64,000 bases of DNA from Bradyrhizobium sp. CCGB12 (GTDB taxonomy: Bacteria > Pseudomonadota > Alphaproteobacteria > Rhizobiales > Xanthobacteraceae), in contig NZ_JANADO010000001.1 of the NCBI RefSeq assembly GCF_024199845.1, positions 8,792,001 to 8,856,000 on the forward strand. Direction: 5' to 3'. The first letter of the stretch is position 1; every line of letters begins with the position of its first letter. Both the position numbers and the translations under genes were made by a program. The notes below the pieces were generated by a model. It saw nothing but the letters and a program-made list of their open reading frames with translations. It was not told the DNA's origin and did not search any database. Shown one piece after another: positions 17,684 through 27,272 of this stretch.

Positions 17684-20600
17684 TCACAAGTCTGCCAGCA
17701 ACTTGCGAGCTTCCACGAGATCGCGTGTTTCCAAGCCCTCGCTGAACCAGGTGTAGATCGGCACAAGAGCGTCGCGCGCCTCTCGCCGCATGCCGCGTGC
17801 CGCTTGAAGTCTGGCGCGCGCAACGCTTGCGCGAAGCTCGGGCAGCCTTGCTCCCTGGGCAGCGGCAATTTCAATCGCAGCCTCGAACTCCGCGTCCGCT
17901 TGATTTTCGGCCTCCTCCCCGGCTGCGAGCAACAGCAGTTCACCGCGCTCCCGGTGAAGTTCGACGGCGCACCAGCTCTCGAGACTTGCGTCCGCAAGTG
18001 CGACCGCTTCGTCGATGACCCGAAGCCCGGCCATGGCGTTTCCAGCCTTGCGACGAAGCGCGGCGAGCAAGCCGAGATGGTGCGGGATACGTAGCCCCGC
18101 ACTTGTACGCCGAAAATCCTCAAACCCCGTATCAAAGTCCGCAAGGCCTTCGTCAAGCCGGCCGGATTCTGCAATCGCCCAGGCGCGAACGAGGCTGGCC
18201 CATGCACCATAGTAGTCGAAGCCGTACTTGGCGCAGATGTCGCGTGACTCGACAGCGGCTTGCAGTGCGGCATTTGGCTCTCGCTGGAATTGATGAAGCA
18301 TCGCCAGATAGTTGAGCGCGAGCGCGATGCTGAATGGATGTGAAATCTCACGCGCCACGGCGAGCCCTTCCTCAGCAATCCTGAGGCTACGAACGGGATA
18401 GCCGAGATGCCAGTCGCAATGACTCATATAGGCACGGCAGAATACGCTCATATTAATTCCGTAAACCTCGGAGTAATAGCGGCCGCGGTATTCGCCGGCT
18501 TGTGCGCTTCTCTCGAGCCGGTCGCGCGAGAATTGAAACTGGCCAAGGTGGAACGAGAGCACTCCCGCAAGATGATCGGCTTCGGCCTGACGCACGGGAT
18601 CACCGCTTCGTTTGGCCAGCAACTCCGTCTCCTCCACGAGGCTTGTGACCTCGCGCAGGTTGGCGCGCACGTGATAGACGTGACCGAGCCCCTTCAATGC
18701 GGCGGAGAGGTCAGCCTCGCTCTGCAGCTCGCGGCTGAGCTCCTGCGCGCGCTGGAACGCCGCTTCCGCCTCGCGCGACGCAAATCCCTTCGTTGCAATC
18801 AACGGGCCGCCAAGCCCAAGTTGCAGGTCGAGCTCGAAGCGCGCGCGTGATGCGCCGAGGGGGAGTGTTCCGGCGCACTCGAGCCCTGATCTCAAATGGG
18901 CAATTGCCTCCATATTCGCCGATCGAGCGGCTGCGAGGCGACCAGCCCTCAGCCAGTATGGAATGGCCTTCTCTGCCAATCCGGCCTCGCCGAAGTGACG
19001 GGCGACGAGCTCCGGCTGCGCTTCGATAAGTTGCGGAAACAGCGCTTCGATCGACGTGGCAATCCGCGCGTGCAATTCCTGGCGGCGCCGTTTGAGCAGG
19101 CTTTCATAGGCGGCGTCGCGCACCAGGGCGTGCTTGAAGACATAGGTAGCGGCAGGTGCGAGCCCCCGCCGGAAAACGAGCTCTGCGGCCACCAGGCGGT
19201 CAAGCGCCGCGGCGAGCTCCACCTCTGGCATCGACACGACTGCAGCAAGCAGCTCGTGATCGAACTCGCGGCCGATGCAGGCTCCGATTTGGGCGACCTC
19301 CTTGACGGGAGCAAGGCGGTCAAGCCGCGCCATCAACGAATCGTGCAGCGTCGCTGGAATCGCCAAGGACGGGAATGCTCCGGCGAGCACGTAACGAGCG
19401 CCGGTGTAGCGGAGAATCCCGGCTTAAAGAACGGCCTTCGTGAGCTCCTCGGTGAAAAGCGGCACACCCTCGGTCCGCTCCAGTATCCGATCGAGAACCT
19501 CGGCGGGAAGCGCTTTACCTTCGGTGATCCGGTCGACGAGCACGACCACCTGCGCCTGTGGCAGGCGGTTCAGCATGAGCAACGTGACGTGCGGAAACCC
19601 GGTCCATGGCGGCGGGAGCTCCGGGCGGAATGTGGCGACGACCAGCACTGGCAAGTCCTGGAGACGATCCACGATCTGGTCGAACAGCTCGCGCGAGGTC
19701 GGATCGAGCCAGTGCGCGTCTTCAAGCACCATCATAACCGGGCCACAAGCGGCAAGACGATTGAGCCGGGCCAGGAATGTGCGGAACAGGAGCGCCTTCC
19801 TTTGCTGCGGCGACATCTCTGGCTGGGTGCTCGGTCTCTCAGTTGAGATGCCAAGCAGATCGGCAAGAAGCTGGATTGCATCGCTAGACAGCCCTTCGCC
19901 GTTTTCGCCAAGGACTAATTCGAGGCGCTTGAGCCGTGCTTCCGCGGCATCTTCAGGTGCGAACCGCGCCTCGCGCTCGAGCTGCGAGATGAAGGGAAAG
20001 AGCGGGCTGTTCAGGTGATGCGGCGAACAGGCATAGCTAACGAGCGCGATTTGCTCGGTCTGTAGCCGCTCGCGCATTGCGAGCACCAATCGTGATTTTC
20101 CAATTCCCGGCTCGCCAAAAAGCAAGACGACCTGTCCAGCCCCTCCTTCTGCAAGCCTCCACCGTGACAGCATCAGGTCGAGTTCCTCGCCGCGCCCGAC
20201 GAGTGGCGTGACGTGGGCGCCGTGCAGGGCCTCGAACCTGCTCTCTGCCCTGCCTTCGCCGATGGCCCGCCACGCTTGGACCGGTTCGACAAAGCCCTTG
20301 AGCTGAAGAGAACCGAGCTCAACTAATTCGAAGAGATCGCCGACCAGGCGGCGCGTGCTGTCGGCGATAACGACCGTACCGGGCTCCGCAATCTGTTGCA
20401 GACGGGCAGCGAGATTGGGTGTCTCCCCGGTGACCGTTTCCTCCTGCGCAACACCTTCCCCGAGCAGATCGCCGACCACGACAAGCCCGGTGGCGATGCC
20501 GACACGTGCCGCCAGCAGGCCCCCTGCGCCTGACGACATGCCGCTGACCGCTGTTGCGACGGCAAGTCCCGCCCTCACGGCTTGCTCCGCCGCATCTTCG

Positions 20601-21013
20601 CTTGCGCGCGGCCAGCCGAAATAGGCCTGCACCCCGTCTCCTAGAAACTTCGCGACGTGGCCCTCCAGTCGCGCAATCTCTCCCGCCACCGTATTCGAGT
20701 AGGCCCGCATGACCTCGCGCAGTTCCTCGGGATCGAGACGGCGGCTGAGGTCGGTCGATCCGACGAGGTCGACGAACATGAGCGTGAGCTGACGTCGCTC
20801 GACCGACGCAGGGGTCCGCGCCGCCGCCAGGTCCGCTGGCAGCAGGCCGATTGCATCGAGAATCTTCCGCCGATGGCCTACGGCCTGGACTCCAATCTCC
20901 TTGAGATCTTCAACCGTCAGGTGGGACAGGATCTCAAGGTCAATTCCGTTGTCGCGGAACGTCTGCTCATAGGACTGCAAGCCCAGGGTGCGCAGCCATT
21001 CTCCGATGTCCAA
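17684..21013 (-). pseudogene. SAM-cyclase-ATPase-TPR protein interrupted by one in-frame stop
   Basis: Two abutting open frames (21013-19424 and 19390-17684) share one reading frame, separated by a single TAA at 19426-19424. The first part has the SAM-like domain, the cyclase ('LMFVDLVGSTDLSRRLDPEE', 'FLGDGVQAYFGWP', 'ETPNLAARLQ') and an ATPase (Walker A 'FGEPGIGKSR'). It ends at 'LFTEELTKAVL'. The second continues 'AGILRYTGARYVLAG' into TPR repeats. The intact paralogue reads 'VEELTKSVVESGW' across this point, so a Glu codon GAA changed to TAA is likely. A truncated cyclase-ATPase protein could still be made, and an internal start could give the TPR half. Confidence 0.85.
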
Positions 21014-21048
21014 CTTCGTCTCCGTTGCCCCTCAACTACGGTTTCTTG

Positions 21049-22491
21049 TCAGGCGGCCGGTCGCTGTGCGGCGGACGGCCTGACATTCTGGTTTAGCCGG
21101 AACAGGTTGCCGGGATCGTACTTGGCCTTCAGCGCCGCGAGACGAGCATAGTTCGGGCCGTAGGCGCCCGCCACGCGATCGATCTCGTCCTCCGGCATGA
21201 AGTTGACGTAAACGCCGCCGGTTGCGTGGGATGCTGTCTCAGCAAAGAGCTGACGCGCCCAGCTGATCGAACGTTGCTCATCCGCTGGGTCGCGCCATCG
21301 TGTGTGAACGTTCATGACGAACTTCGCATCGCGGTGAGGGAACACCGTGGCGTCGATGGCTACGCGGCTGATGGCACCGCCGAGCTGACCAATGAAAATC
21401 TCGCACTCCCCGGTTGGCAAGCTTGTCGTCTGACTTACCAGCGTGTCGAGGAGCCCGTCCTTCAGCTCAACGAAATTGTGCGACTTCCAGTAATTATAGG
21501 CGCCAGGCGTGAGGAGTGGGTCAAACGCAGTCTGCCACGCCGCGAAGGGCTGCATGCCGATCACGTCCGCGATCGGCTCTCCGAGCGCGCGCAACGGCTC
21601 CAATGCACGCTTGCCCTCGTTCTCATCTCCCGCATAACAGACGGCAAACGCGACGATCTCCTTGCCGTGAACCTCGGCAGGCAAGAACGGCAGCGGCGGC
21701 GCCTGCCTGAGCACCACCCACACTGTCAACTCATCGGGCGCCTTGGCGGCGACGTCACGATAGCCCGCGAGCAGCTCCTTCGCCCGGGCAAAGGGATGGA
21801 TGATGAGCCCGGCCAGAACCATTGGGCCAACGGGGTGCAGGCGGAACTCAAACGAGCTCACCACCCCGAAATTGGCTCCGCCTCCGCGCAGCGCCCAGAA
21901 CAGGTCGGTATTCTCGGCGATGCTTGCCCGGACGAGCTCACCTTCGGCCGTCACTACGTCGGCCGAGATCAGGTTGTCGGCGGCAAGCCCGAACTTGCGG
22001 CTAAGCCACCCGAAGCCGCCGCCCAGCGTCAATCCCGCAACACCGGTCGTCGAGTTGATCCCCAGCGGGGTAGCAAGGCGGAAAGCTTGCGCCTCCTTGT
22101 CGAAGTCGCCAAGGGTTGCCCCCGGGTCCACGCGCGCCGTGCGGTGAAATGCATCAACCCGGACGGAACGCATGAGCGAGAGATCGATCAAGAGCCCGCC
22201 GTCACAAACAGCATTGCCCGCAATGTTGTGGCCGCCACCGCGCACGGCCACCAAGAGGCCGTGCTCACGCGCAAACCGTACGGCACGAATGATGTCTGCG
22301 GCCCCTTTGCAGCGCACGACCGCGCCTGGACGGCGATCGATCATCGCATTCCAGATCGTACGTGCTTCATCGTAGCCCGGCTCCTCGGCCAGACAGACGT
22401 TACCCCGCAAGGTTTGGCGAAAGGCCTCAATTGCATCGCTTTCAAGCGTAATCGCCTCGCCCTGCAGCGAGGCCAGCCGAATCTGCGTCAT
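21049..22491 (-). CDS. FAD-binding oxidoreductase with BBE domain
   Basis: A 480-residue PCMH-type flavoprotein. The FAD-binding part has 'AVRGGGHNIAGNAVCDGGL', with the conserved His of the bicovalent family, plus 'DPGATLGDFDKEAQ' and 'TGVAGLTLGGGFGWLSRKFG'. The C-terminal BBE (berberine-bridge-enzyme) segment contains 'YGPNYARLAALKAKYDPGNL' and 'FRLNQNV'. The start at 22491 has a perfect GGAGGAG ribosome site, so the longer frame to 22632 is not used. Such enzymes oxidise sugars or aromatic alcohols; the substrate here is unknown. It is a single gene next to the interrupted cyclase. Confidence 0.9.
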   Translation of the reverse strand: MTQIRLASLQGEAITLESDAIEAFRQTLRGNVCLAEEPGYDEARTIWNAMIDRRPGAVVRCKGAADIIRAVRFAREHGLLVAVRGGGHNIAGNAVCDGGLLIDLSLMRSVRVDAFHRTARVDPGATLGDFDKEAQAFRLATPLGINSTTGVAGLTLGGGFGWLSRKFGLAADNLISADVVTAEGELVRASIAENTDLFWALRGGGANFGVVSSFEFRLHPVGPMVLAGLIIHPFARAKELLAGYRDVAAKAPDELTVWVVLRQAPPLPFLPAEVHGKEIVAFAVCYAGDENEGKRALEPLRALGEPIADVIGMQPFAAWQTAFDPLLTPGAYNYWKSHNFVELKDGLLDTLVSQTTSLPTGECEIFIGQLGGAISRVAIDATVFPHRDAKFVMNVHTRWRDPADEQRSISWARQLFAETASHATGGVYVNFMPEDEIDRVAGAYGPNYARLAALKAKYDPGNLFRLNQNVRPSAAQRPAA

Positions 22492-22984
22492 GGCATCTCC
22501 TCCGTGACTAGCGGTAGTATTTCGGCAGTCAGTTCTCATGCACTTGGACGGATCAGCGGAAAGGACGACCACGCCCACGGCTGTTGCAACCGACGTGGCG
22601 CGGAAGCACCCCGCTGCACGCCCGTTCGACATTGCGAACGGCAGATTTCCGTCTAGAGGTTAGTCTTCCGGCAAAACGAATGGTTCAGCGACAGAATGTC
22701 TCGCGGATGAGGAGCGCCTACAAGCCCGCTCGGCTTTCCGTCACCTGCAAACGAAACCAAGAAGATCCGGTCCCCAGAGGGAACTTCGGGGGTGGAGGAA
22801 AGGATGGAGGTCGAAGCCAACTCGCCGGCCGATGTCCGCTTTGCCGCCCAAAGCTGCCACTTCTCGCAAGTCGGTTCCTGGCCCTTAGTTGAACAAGGCT
22901 GAGGCTATTGTGATGTCGGCTCGGCGCTGGACCGGCCGCGGGGCCGTGCTTGCCTCGACCGCCGCTTGTGACCCTTAGCTGACC
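22492..22984. other. Intergenic stretch
   Basis: I see no gene in these 493 bp upstream of the flavoprotein gene. Frames on the plus strand (22584-22892) have no recognisable protein features. Confidence 0.45.
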
Positions 22985-23498
22985 TCAAGCGTTACCCTGC
23001 AGGAGGTCCCGAACCCTTTCGAGCCGCCTTACGGGATCGAGGGTCGCGAGCAGCGCCTGCTTATCCGAGATCGACAGCTTGATATGCGACGCAATCATAT
23101 CGGCAAGCCGGCCGGGATCGCGGGTCCATTCGAACGGCGGCCCGATTCGCGGCGGATCACCTTGCTTTGCTGCATCAACCTTTTTCCGAAATCATCAGGA
23201 TCAGGTCCGGCACATCCGGAGCAGGTTGTTCGTCGAGAACTTCGACATCGGCGACATAGCCGTCCACCTCACCTGCGAAGTCTTTGATCATGACGCGCCG
23301 ATGGATTTGGGTCAGCGCCTTCCATCTGCCGTCGGCCAGCTGGTCTAGGGTGAGGACGCTACCGAGAACACCGACGTCATAGATATCAGCAAGTCCGGGC
23401 TCGTCGACGTCGGAGCTTCTTTGGATCGCGACTATGATCTGCCGCTGCCAGCTAGACGTTTGTTGGTTGGAATTGCTACCTGAAATCATCGTCCACAT
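22985..23498 (-). pseudogene. Lon protease N-terminal (substrate-binding) domain fragment, frameshifted
   Basis: One frame gives 'QRQIIVAIQRSSDVDEPGLA', 'DIYDVGVLGSVLTLDQL' and 'GYVADVEVLDEQ', the beta-rich core of the Lon LAN domain. After a T-run at 23181-23185 (A-run on the coding strand) the frame shifts. It then continues 'VDAAKQGD', 'RDPGRLADMIASHIKLSISD' and 'RRLERVRDLLQGNA', the Lon N-domain helices. The usual first 30-40 residues are missing, as are the ATPase and protease domains. This is a remnant of a second lon copy rather than a working protease. Confidence 0.8.
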
Positions 23499-23553
23499 CG
23501 CAGAACGTGCGATTGATCTCAGTTCATGCGGGACTCCAACAATGCGCGGGTTT

Positions 23554-23578
23554 GGAACGCCACATCACAAAGCCTGTT
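23554..23578 (+). promoter_or_regulatory. Near-consensus EcfG-type promoter upstream of second phasin
   Basis: GGAAC (23554-23558) is followed after 16 bases by TGTT (23575-23578), one mismatch from CGTT at the least conserved base. The phasin start is at 23632. Confidence 0.45.
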
Positions 23579-23631
23579 GTCCGTTCAGAAATGACCGTTG
23601 TGGTCGCACCCCCATATTCTTGGAGCGTCAG

Positions 23632-24144
23632 ATGAGCAAACGCAAACCGGCACCAGCGTCAAAGCGCGCCCGCAATCCGAAAATGGCCGCGCGGGCCCAA
23701 CGGAACAAGCAGGCCATTGTTAGAAGCCCGAAAGAGAATCTTCTCCGCTCTGTTGCGGCAGTCTTGATTGAACCGCCTCCTAAGCTTCATGATGACCCTA
23801 GACACGAGGTTCCTATCATTGAGTCGCGGGTGGATGCCTTGCCAGATGACCTCAGTCAGAGAATGATTGATAGCGATCCAATGAAAGGCTTTGCTTTAGC
23901 CACGGCAAACATGCAGGCGTACCAAGCGAAGCTTCTTGAGATAGCCCAGGCCAACGTGCAATTTGCTTTTGATCTCGGCCTGAGACTTGCGACGATCGGG
24001 TCACCAACTGAATTCTTCGGTGTCATTACGGAGTTTACAAGCAGACGGGTCGATATGTACGGGCAGCATTCGAAAGAATTGGCGGCATATCCGTTCTGGC
24101 GCATCAAGCCGGCCCGAGAGCTCACGGCTCTGCCGGGACGATAA
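23632..24144 (+). CDS. Phasin family protein, second copy
   Basis: A 170-residue protein. A Lys/Arg/Ala-rich N-terminus (MSKRKPAPASKRARNPKM) precedes a phasin core: 'MKGFALATANMQAYQAKLLE', 'IAQANVQFAFDLGLRLA' and 'EFTSRRVDMYGQHSKELA'. This pattern is characteristic of phasin_2-type proteins that coat PHA granules. The start at 23632 has a GGAGCG ribosome site 8 bp upstream; the longer frame from 23434 overlaps the Lon remnant and is rejected. A near-consensus EcfG promoter precedes it, as with the phasin at 9004. Confidence 0.8.
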   Translation: MSKRKPAPASKRARNPKMAARAQRNKQAIVRSPKENLLRSVAAVLIEPPPKLHDDPRHEVPIIESRVDALPDDLSQRMIDSDPMKGFALATANMQAYQAKLLEIAQANVQFAFDLGLRLATIGSPTEFFGVITEFTSRRVDMYGQHSKELAAYPFWRIKPARELTALPGR

Positions 24145-24320
24145 TTGCAAGCCGTACCCGCTGCGACAGACGATGGACGCAAACGCGGATCACGCGCGCG
24201 CCGATCACGGTCGCTTGCTTTCTGGGAGTTCGGCTCACCTCGAGGGAGCGGAAGCAGCAGCCCTTAGCGGGCTCGGTGCCGCCGATCCGAGGCCCCGCCA
24301 TCACGAAGTAGGTTGACACC

Positions 24321-25280
24321 ATGTCCACAACTGAAGCCGTGCTGCTGATCGTTCTGGCAGGACTTGTCGTTCTGATCCTCGGCAACATCGCGTTTCAGGT
24401 GACAGCGGAGCGAAAGAATCCGCCGATCGGCGTCTTTACCGATTGCGACGGAGTGCGCCTTCACTATATCGAACGCGGCGATGACGCCGCGCCTTGCGTG
24501 GTCCTGTTTCACGGGAACGGCACCATGATTCAGGATCTCGTCCTAAGCGGTTTGGTCGACCGCCTGGCCCACAACTATCGCGTCGTTTGCTTCGACCGGC
24601 CAGGGTTTGGCTACAGCGACCGGCCTCGCACGCGCATCTGGACGCCCACAACGCAAGCTTCCTTGTTCGCGAAGGCGCTTGATCAGCTTGGAGTGCGCAA
24701 TCCCGTGGTGCTCGGCCACTCCTGGGGAACGCTAGTGGCAATCGCGCTGGCGCTGCGAAGCGGTTATGCCGTGAGTGGGCTCGTGCTTGTGTCAGGCTAC
24801 TATTTTCCAACCTCTCGGATGGACTTTTGGCTCATGTCAGGTCCGGCACTGCCGCTGCTCGGGGATCTGATGCGCTACACTATCTCGCCGATCATAGCGT
24901 GGGCTATTGCGCCGAAGCTGATGCGCACGCTGTTCGCGCCGCGTGCCATTCCGCCGAAATTTAAGAATGAATTTCCGATCTCGTTGGCTCTCCGGCCCAA
25001 GCAGTTGAGGGCAGCCGCCGAGGAGAGCGCGTTCCTTATTCCAGCTGCCGCGCAATTGCAGCTTCAGTATCGGGGTATCCAGTGTCCCGTTAGGATCCTG
25101 CATGGAAAGGGTGACCGGCTCATCGAGGCCGACCAGTCGCGCCGCCTGCACGAGGCATTGCCCCGCTCCTTGCTACATCTGGTCGAGGATGCCGGTCACA
25201 TGGTTACCTATGCAGATTCGCCGGGAATAGCGGATGCCGTGGCGGCGCTGGCGCTCACCGCACCGCTGAGGACCGTATAA
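24321..25280 (+). CDS. Membrane-anchored alpha/beta hydrolase
   Basis: This 319-residue protein has an N-terminal transmembrane helix (TEAVLLIVLAGLVVLILGNI). It is followed by an alpha/beta hydrolase fold. 'VLFHGNG' forms the oxyanion loop near residue 62, the nucleophile Ser lies in 'LGHSWGT' near 133, the acid is likely in 'HGKGDRLIEADQ', and the His lies in 'EDAGHMV' near 292. The fold resembles epoxide hydrolase, haloalkane dehalogenase and esterase relatives; the reaction cannot be told. It stands alone downstream of the second phasin. Confidence 0.85.
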   Translation: MSTTEAVLLIVLAGLVVLILGNIAFQVTAERKNPPIGVFTDCDGVRLHYIERGDDAAPCVVLFHGNGTMIQDLVLSGLVDRLAHNYRVVCFDRPGFGYSDRPRTRIWTPTTQASLFAKALDQLGVRNPVVLGHSWGTLVAIALALRSGYAVSGLVLVSGYYFPTSRMDFWLMSGPALPLLGDLMRYTISPIIAWAIAPKLMRTLFAPRAIPPKFKNEFPISLALRPKQLRAAAEESAFLIPAAAQLQLQYRGIQCPVRILHGKGDRLIEADQSRRLHEALPRSLLHLVEDAGHMVTYADSPGIADAVAALALTAPLRTV

Positions 25281-25345
25281 CGTTTCTTGTTGCAAAGTGG
25301 GCGTCCGGAAGTAGCCCATCGCTTCCGTTGGCGTGGTGTAGCCGA

Positions 25346-26130
25346 ATGTCGGTTCATCGGTATCTGCGTCAACTCGATAGCGCCGATCGACAGGAGCCTT
25401 CGGAAGCGATCAGCATCAAGACCACGAGGATCAAGGAAAAGATCACTCGATAGAAGCCGGAGATGAGCCGCCTGGAAGTGCTTGACGCCCAGATGCGCAA
25501 CACGCCGGATCAACAGATATCGCTCACCGATCCGGATGCCCGTTCGATGGCCACCAGCGGACGCGGATCGGGCGTCGTCGGCTACAATGTCCAGGTCGCC
25601 GTGGACACCGAACACCATCTGATCGTTACGCACGAGGTCATAAACGTCGGCAGTGACCGTGGGCAGCTTGCTCGGATGTCGAAGCAAGCCAAGGAAGTGC
25701 TCGAAGTGGACAAACTCGAGGCCGTAGCCGACCGTGGCTACTTCGATGGAGAGGAGATACTGGCCTGCGAAGAGGCTGGCGTCGCAGTCACCTTGCCAAG
25801 CCATGACGTCGGGCGCCAAGGCGGAGGGTCGGTTCGGCAAACAGGACTTCGCCTATCTGCCGGATGAGGACGTCTACCGCCTGCCCGTCCGGTCAGCTGC
25901 TGCCCTATCATTACACCAACCTCGAGCATGGGATGACGCTGCGCCGTTACTGGTCGACGGCGGCTTGCCGAGACTGCGCGATCAAGAGCCAATGTACGCC
26001 GTCCAAGGAGCGCCGCATCACGCGCTGGGAGCATGAGCATGTGGTCGAGGAGGTTCAGAGACGGCTCGATTCCAATCCCGACGCCATGCGGACGCCACGC
26101 GAGACGGTCGAGCATCCTTCGTATGTGTGA
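25346..26130 (+). mobile_element. IS1182-type transposase remnant
   Basis: Pieces of an IS1182-family transposase follow one another with lesions. 'MSVHRYLRQLDSADRQEPSE' ends at an in-frame TAG at 25451. 'RLEVLDAQMRNTPDQQISLT' and 'GYNVQVAVDTEHHLIVTHEV' carry the DDE-type core. A frame change near 25800 leads to 'GRFGKQDFAYLPDEDVYR', and a second near 25880 to 'CPSGQLLPYHY' and 'CAIKSQCTPSKERRITRWEH'. The C-terminal part is absent after 'TPRETVEHP'. At least one stop, two frameshifts and truncation make it inactive. I could not identify terminal inverted repeats. Confidence 0.8.
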
Positions 26131-26256
26131 ATAAGCTCGGAACTTTGACCCCCATCGGCTTCCAACGTTGACCCCATAGGTCATGGACATTCTGCTAATA
26201 GTTCAAGGGCTTCGTCAGTGTTGGCCGGGATCAACCTTCGGCGCCGATCGGGGGTC

Positions 26257-26276
26257 AAACCCTGCGCCGAATAACA
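26257..26276 (+). repeat. 20-bp exact repeat, copy 1
   Basis: AAACCCTGCGCCGAATAACA occurs here and at 32275-32294 in the same orientation. The two copies bracket 6 kb that includes the catalase fusion and the Gly-rich protein genes. Confidence 0.75.
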
Positions 26277-26360
26277 CACCGCGACAATCGTCTCACCGAG
26301 GGCCATGGCGCGGCCCCGGCGACTACGCCTTTAAGCGTTATGTGCGGAAGCCGACTAAAA

Positions 26361-26393
26361 ACGAAGGCCGCAGCGAAGTTGATCGCTGCGGCC
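26361..26393 (-). terminator. Strong hairpin, minus-strand terminator candidate
   Basis: A perfect 11-bp stem GGCCGCAGCGA/TCGCTGCGGCC with a 6-base loop lies at 26366-26393. On the minus strand it is followed by TTCGTTTTTAG, so it could terminate transcripts coming from the small genes at 26.9-27.5 kb. Confidence 0.55.
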
Positions 26394-26601
26394 CGCGCCG
26401 TGTCAAAAAAATCCCGGGTGAAAACGATTCAAGTGAAATATGCAGCCAGCCCCGGTCACCGTGATCGTATGACGCAGGGGAATGTTCCCGCCTCAACGTT
26501 TGTTAATTGGGTCTGCCGTTTCTGGGCAAGAGACGCCCGAGTAGGCGCACGCGCTCGTTCTGTCGGATGACCAGCATCCGATATCGGTTTCTTTCATTTT
26601 G

Positions 26602-26940
26602 GCCCGGCAAGCACGGCTCATTATTCCGGACATACCAAACACAGCCAAGTCGTGGACGGAACGGCCCCAAGCCCATCTCCGGGGCTGGTAGGGGACGAGC
26701 CGGGGCCGCCAGCGCGTGCAAACTCAACGCATGCGTCAGCAGCAATCTCGGCCGGGAAAATCTCCTCGTATGTACTAAATGACAAATATCGCGGATTAAA
26801 TTTCTGCGGCTCATGGAGAAGACGGCTCCGGCTGACTGCGGAGGTTTGAGCCAGAGCCGTCCCACCGACCCTTTCGGCCAGCCCGCCGTGAAGGGACGGC
26901 GACCAAGCAATCCCGTCCCGTTCGCGTCGTTCCTAGCTGC
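26602..26940. repeat. Dispersed repeat, copy 2 (about 340 bp)
   Basis: Same orientation and nearly the same sequence as 13339-13687, including the pairing arms GACGGCTC and GAGCCGTC near 26820-26860. It abuts damaged copy C of the small gene family, as copy 1 abuts copy B. Confidence 0.8.
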
Positions 26941-27022
26941 TGATGCACAAGTCTTCGCCTCTCGTGAGCCGCACATAGGTGCCGCTCTCATGGAGCTCCA
27001 GCCAGCCGCGCTCCGCCGGCCG
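26933..27022 (-). pseudogene. Small hypothetical gene, copy C, C-terminal fragment
   Basis: The minus strand reads 'ERGWLELHESGTYVRLTRGE' then 'DLCISS' and a TAG at 26935-26933. This matches the C-terminal part of copies A, B and D ('KGWLMLHESGTYVKLLAAGE'). The preceding residues do not match the family, so only about 28 codons survive. Confidence 0.55.
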
Positions 27023-27050
27023 GTGCCGTTGATGTTGAGCTGGGGCTGCA

Positions 27051-27272
27051 TCAGGGCGTCTTCTGAGCGTGCTCGGCCTCGATGGCGCGGAGCAGGGCGG
27101 CAAGGCTGGGATATTCCACGCCATTGCGGGCGTAGCGGTTGACGTGCTCAACATAGCGGGCCGATCCGTCAGGCTTGCCGTGCCAGCTGAACAGCAGAAC
27201 GTCGCTGTTGTGCTGGCGCAGAACGTGGCCGGCGCCATTCCCGAAATACTTGCTCATGGCGTGGCGCTTCAT
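27051..27272 (-). CDS. Hypothetical protein, 73 aa, coupled to copy D
   Basis: From ATG 27272 the protein reads MKRHAMSKYFGNGAGHVLRQ, with 'SDVLLFSWHGKPDGSARYVE' and a helical end 'PSLAALLRAIEAEHAQKTP'. Its ATG overlaps the stop of the upstream small gene (ATGA), so the two are probably coupled. The longer frame to 27335 overlaps that gene and is not preferred. No known family was recognised. Confidence 0.5.
   Translation of the reverse strand: MKRHAMSKYFGNGAGHVLRQHNSDVLLFSWHGKPDGSARYVEHVNRYARNGVEYPSLAALLRAIEAEHAQKTP

Larger units (their letters stand above)
26131..26601. other. Intergenic stretch with insertion debris
   Basis: Directly after the transposase remnant two 'TTGACCCC' units lie about 20 bp apart (26146-26174), a pattern seen at some IS ends. 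A 20-bp repeat at 26257-26276 recurs at 32275-32294. A hairpin lies at 26366-26393. I see no credible gene. Confidence 0.45.

Noticed and set aside
26146..26174. Two TTGACCCC units as an IS21-type end
   Set aside because: Only two short units with no istA/istB sequence beside them; recorded as debris and not called as an element.
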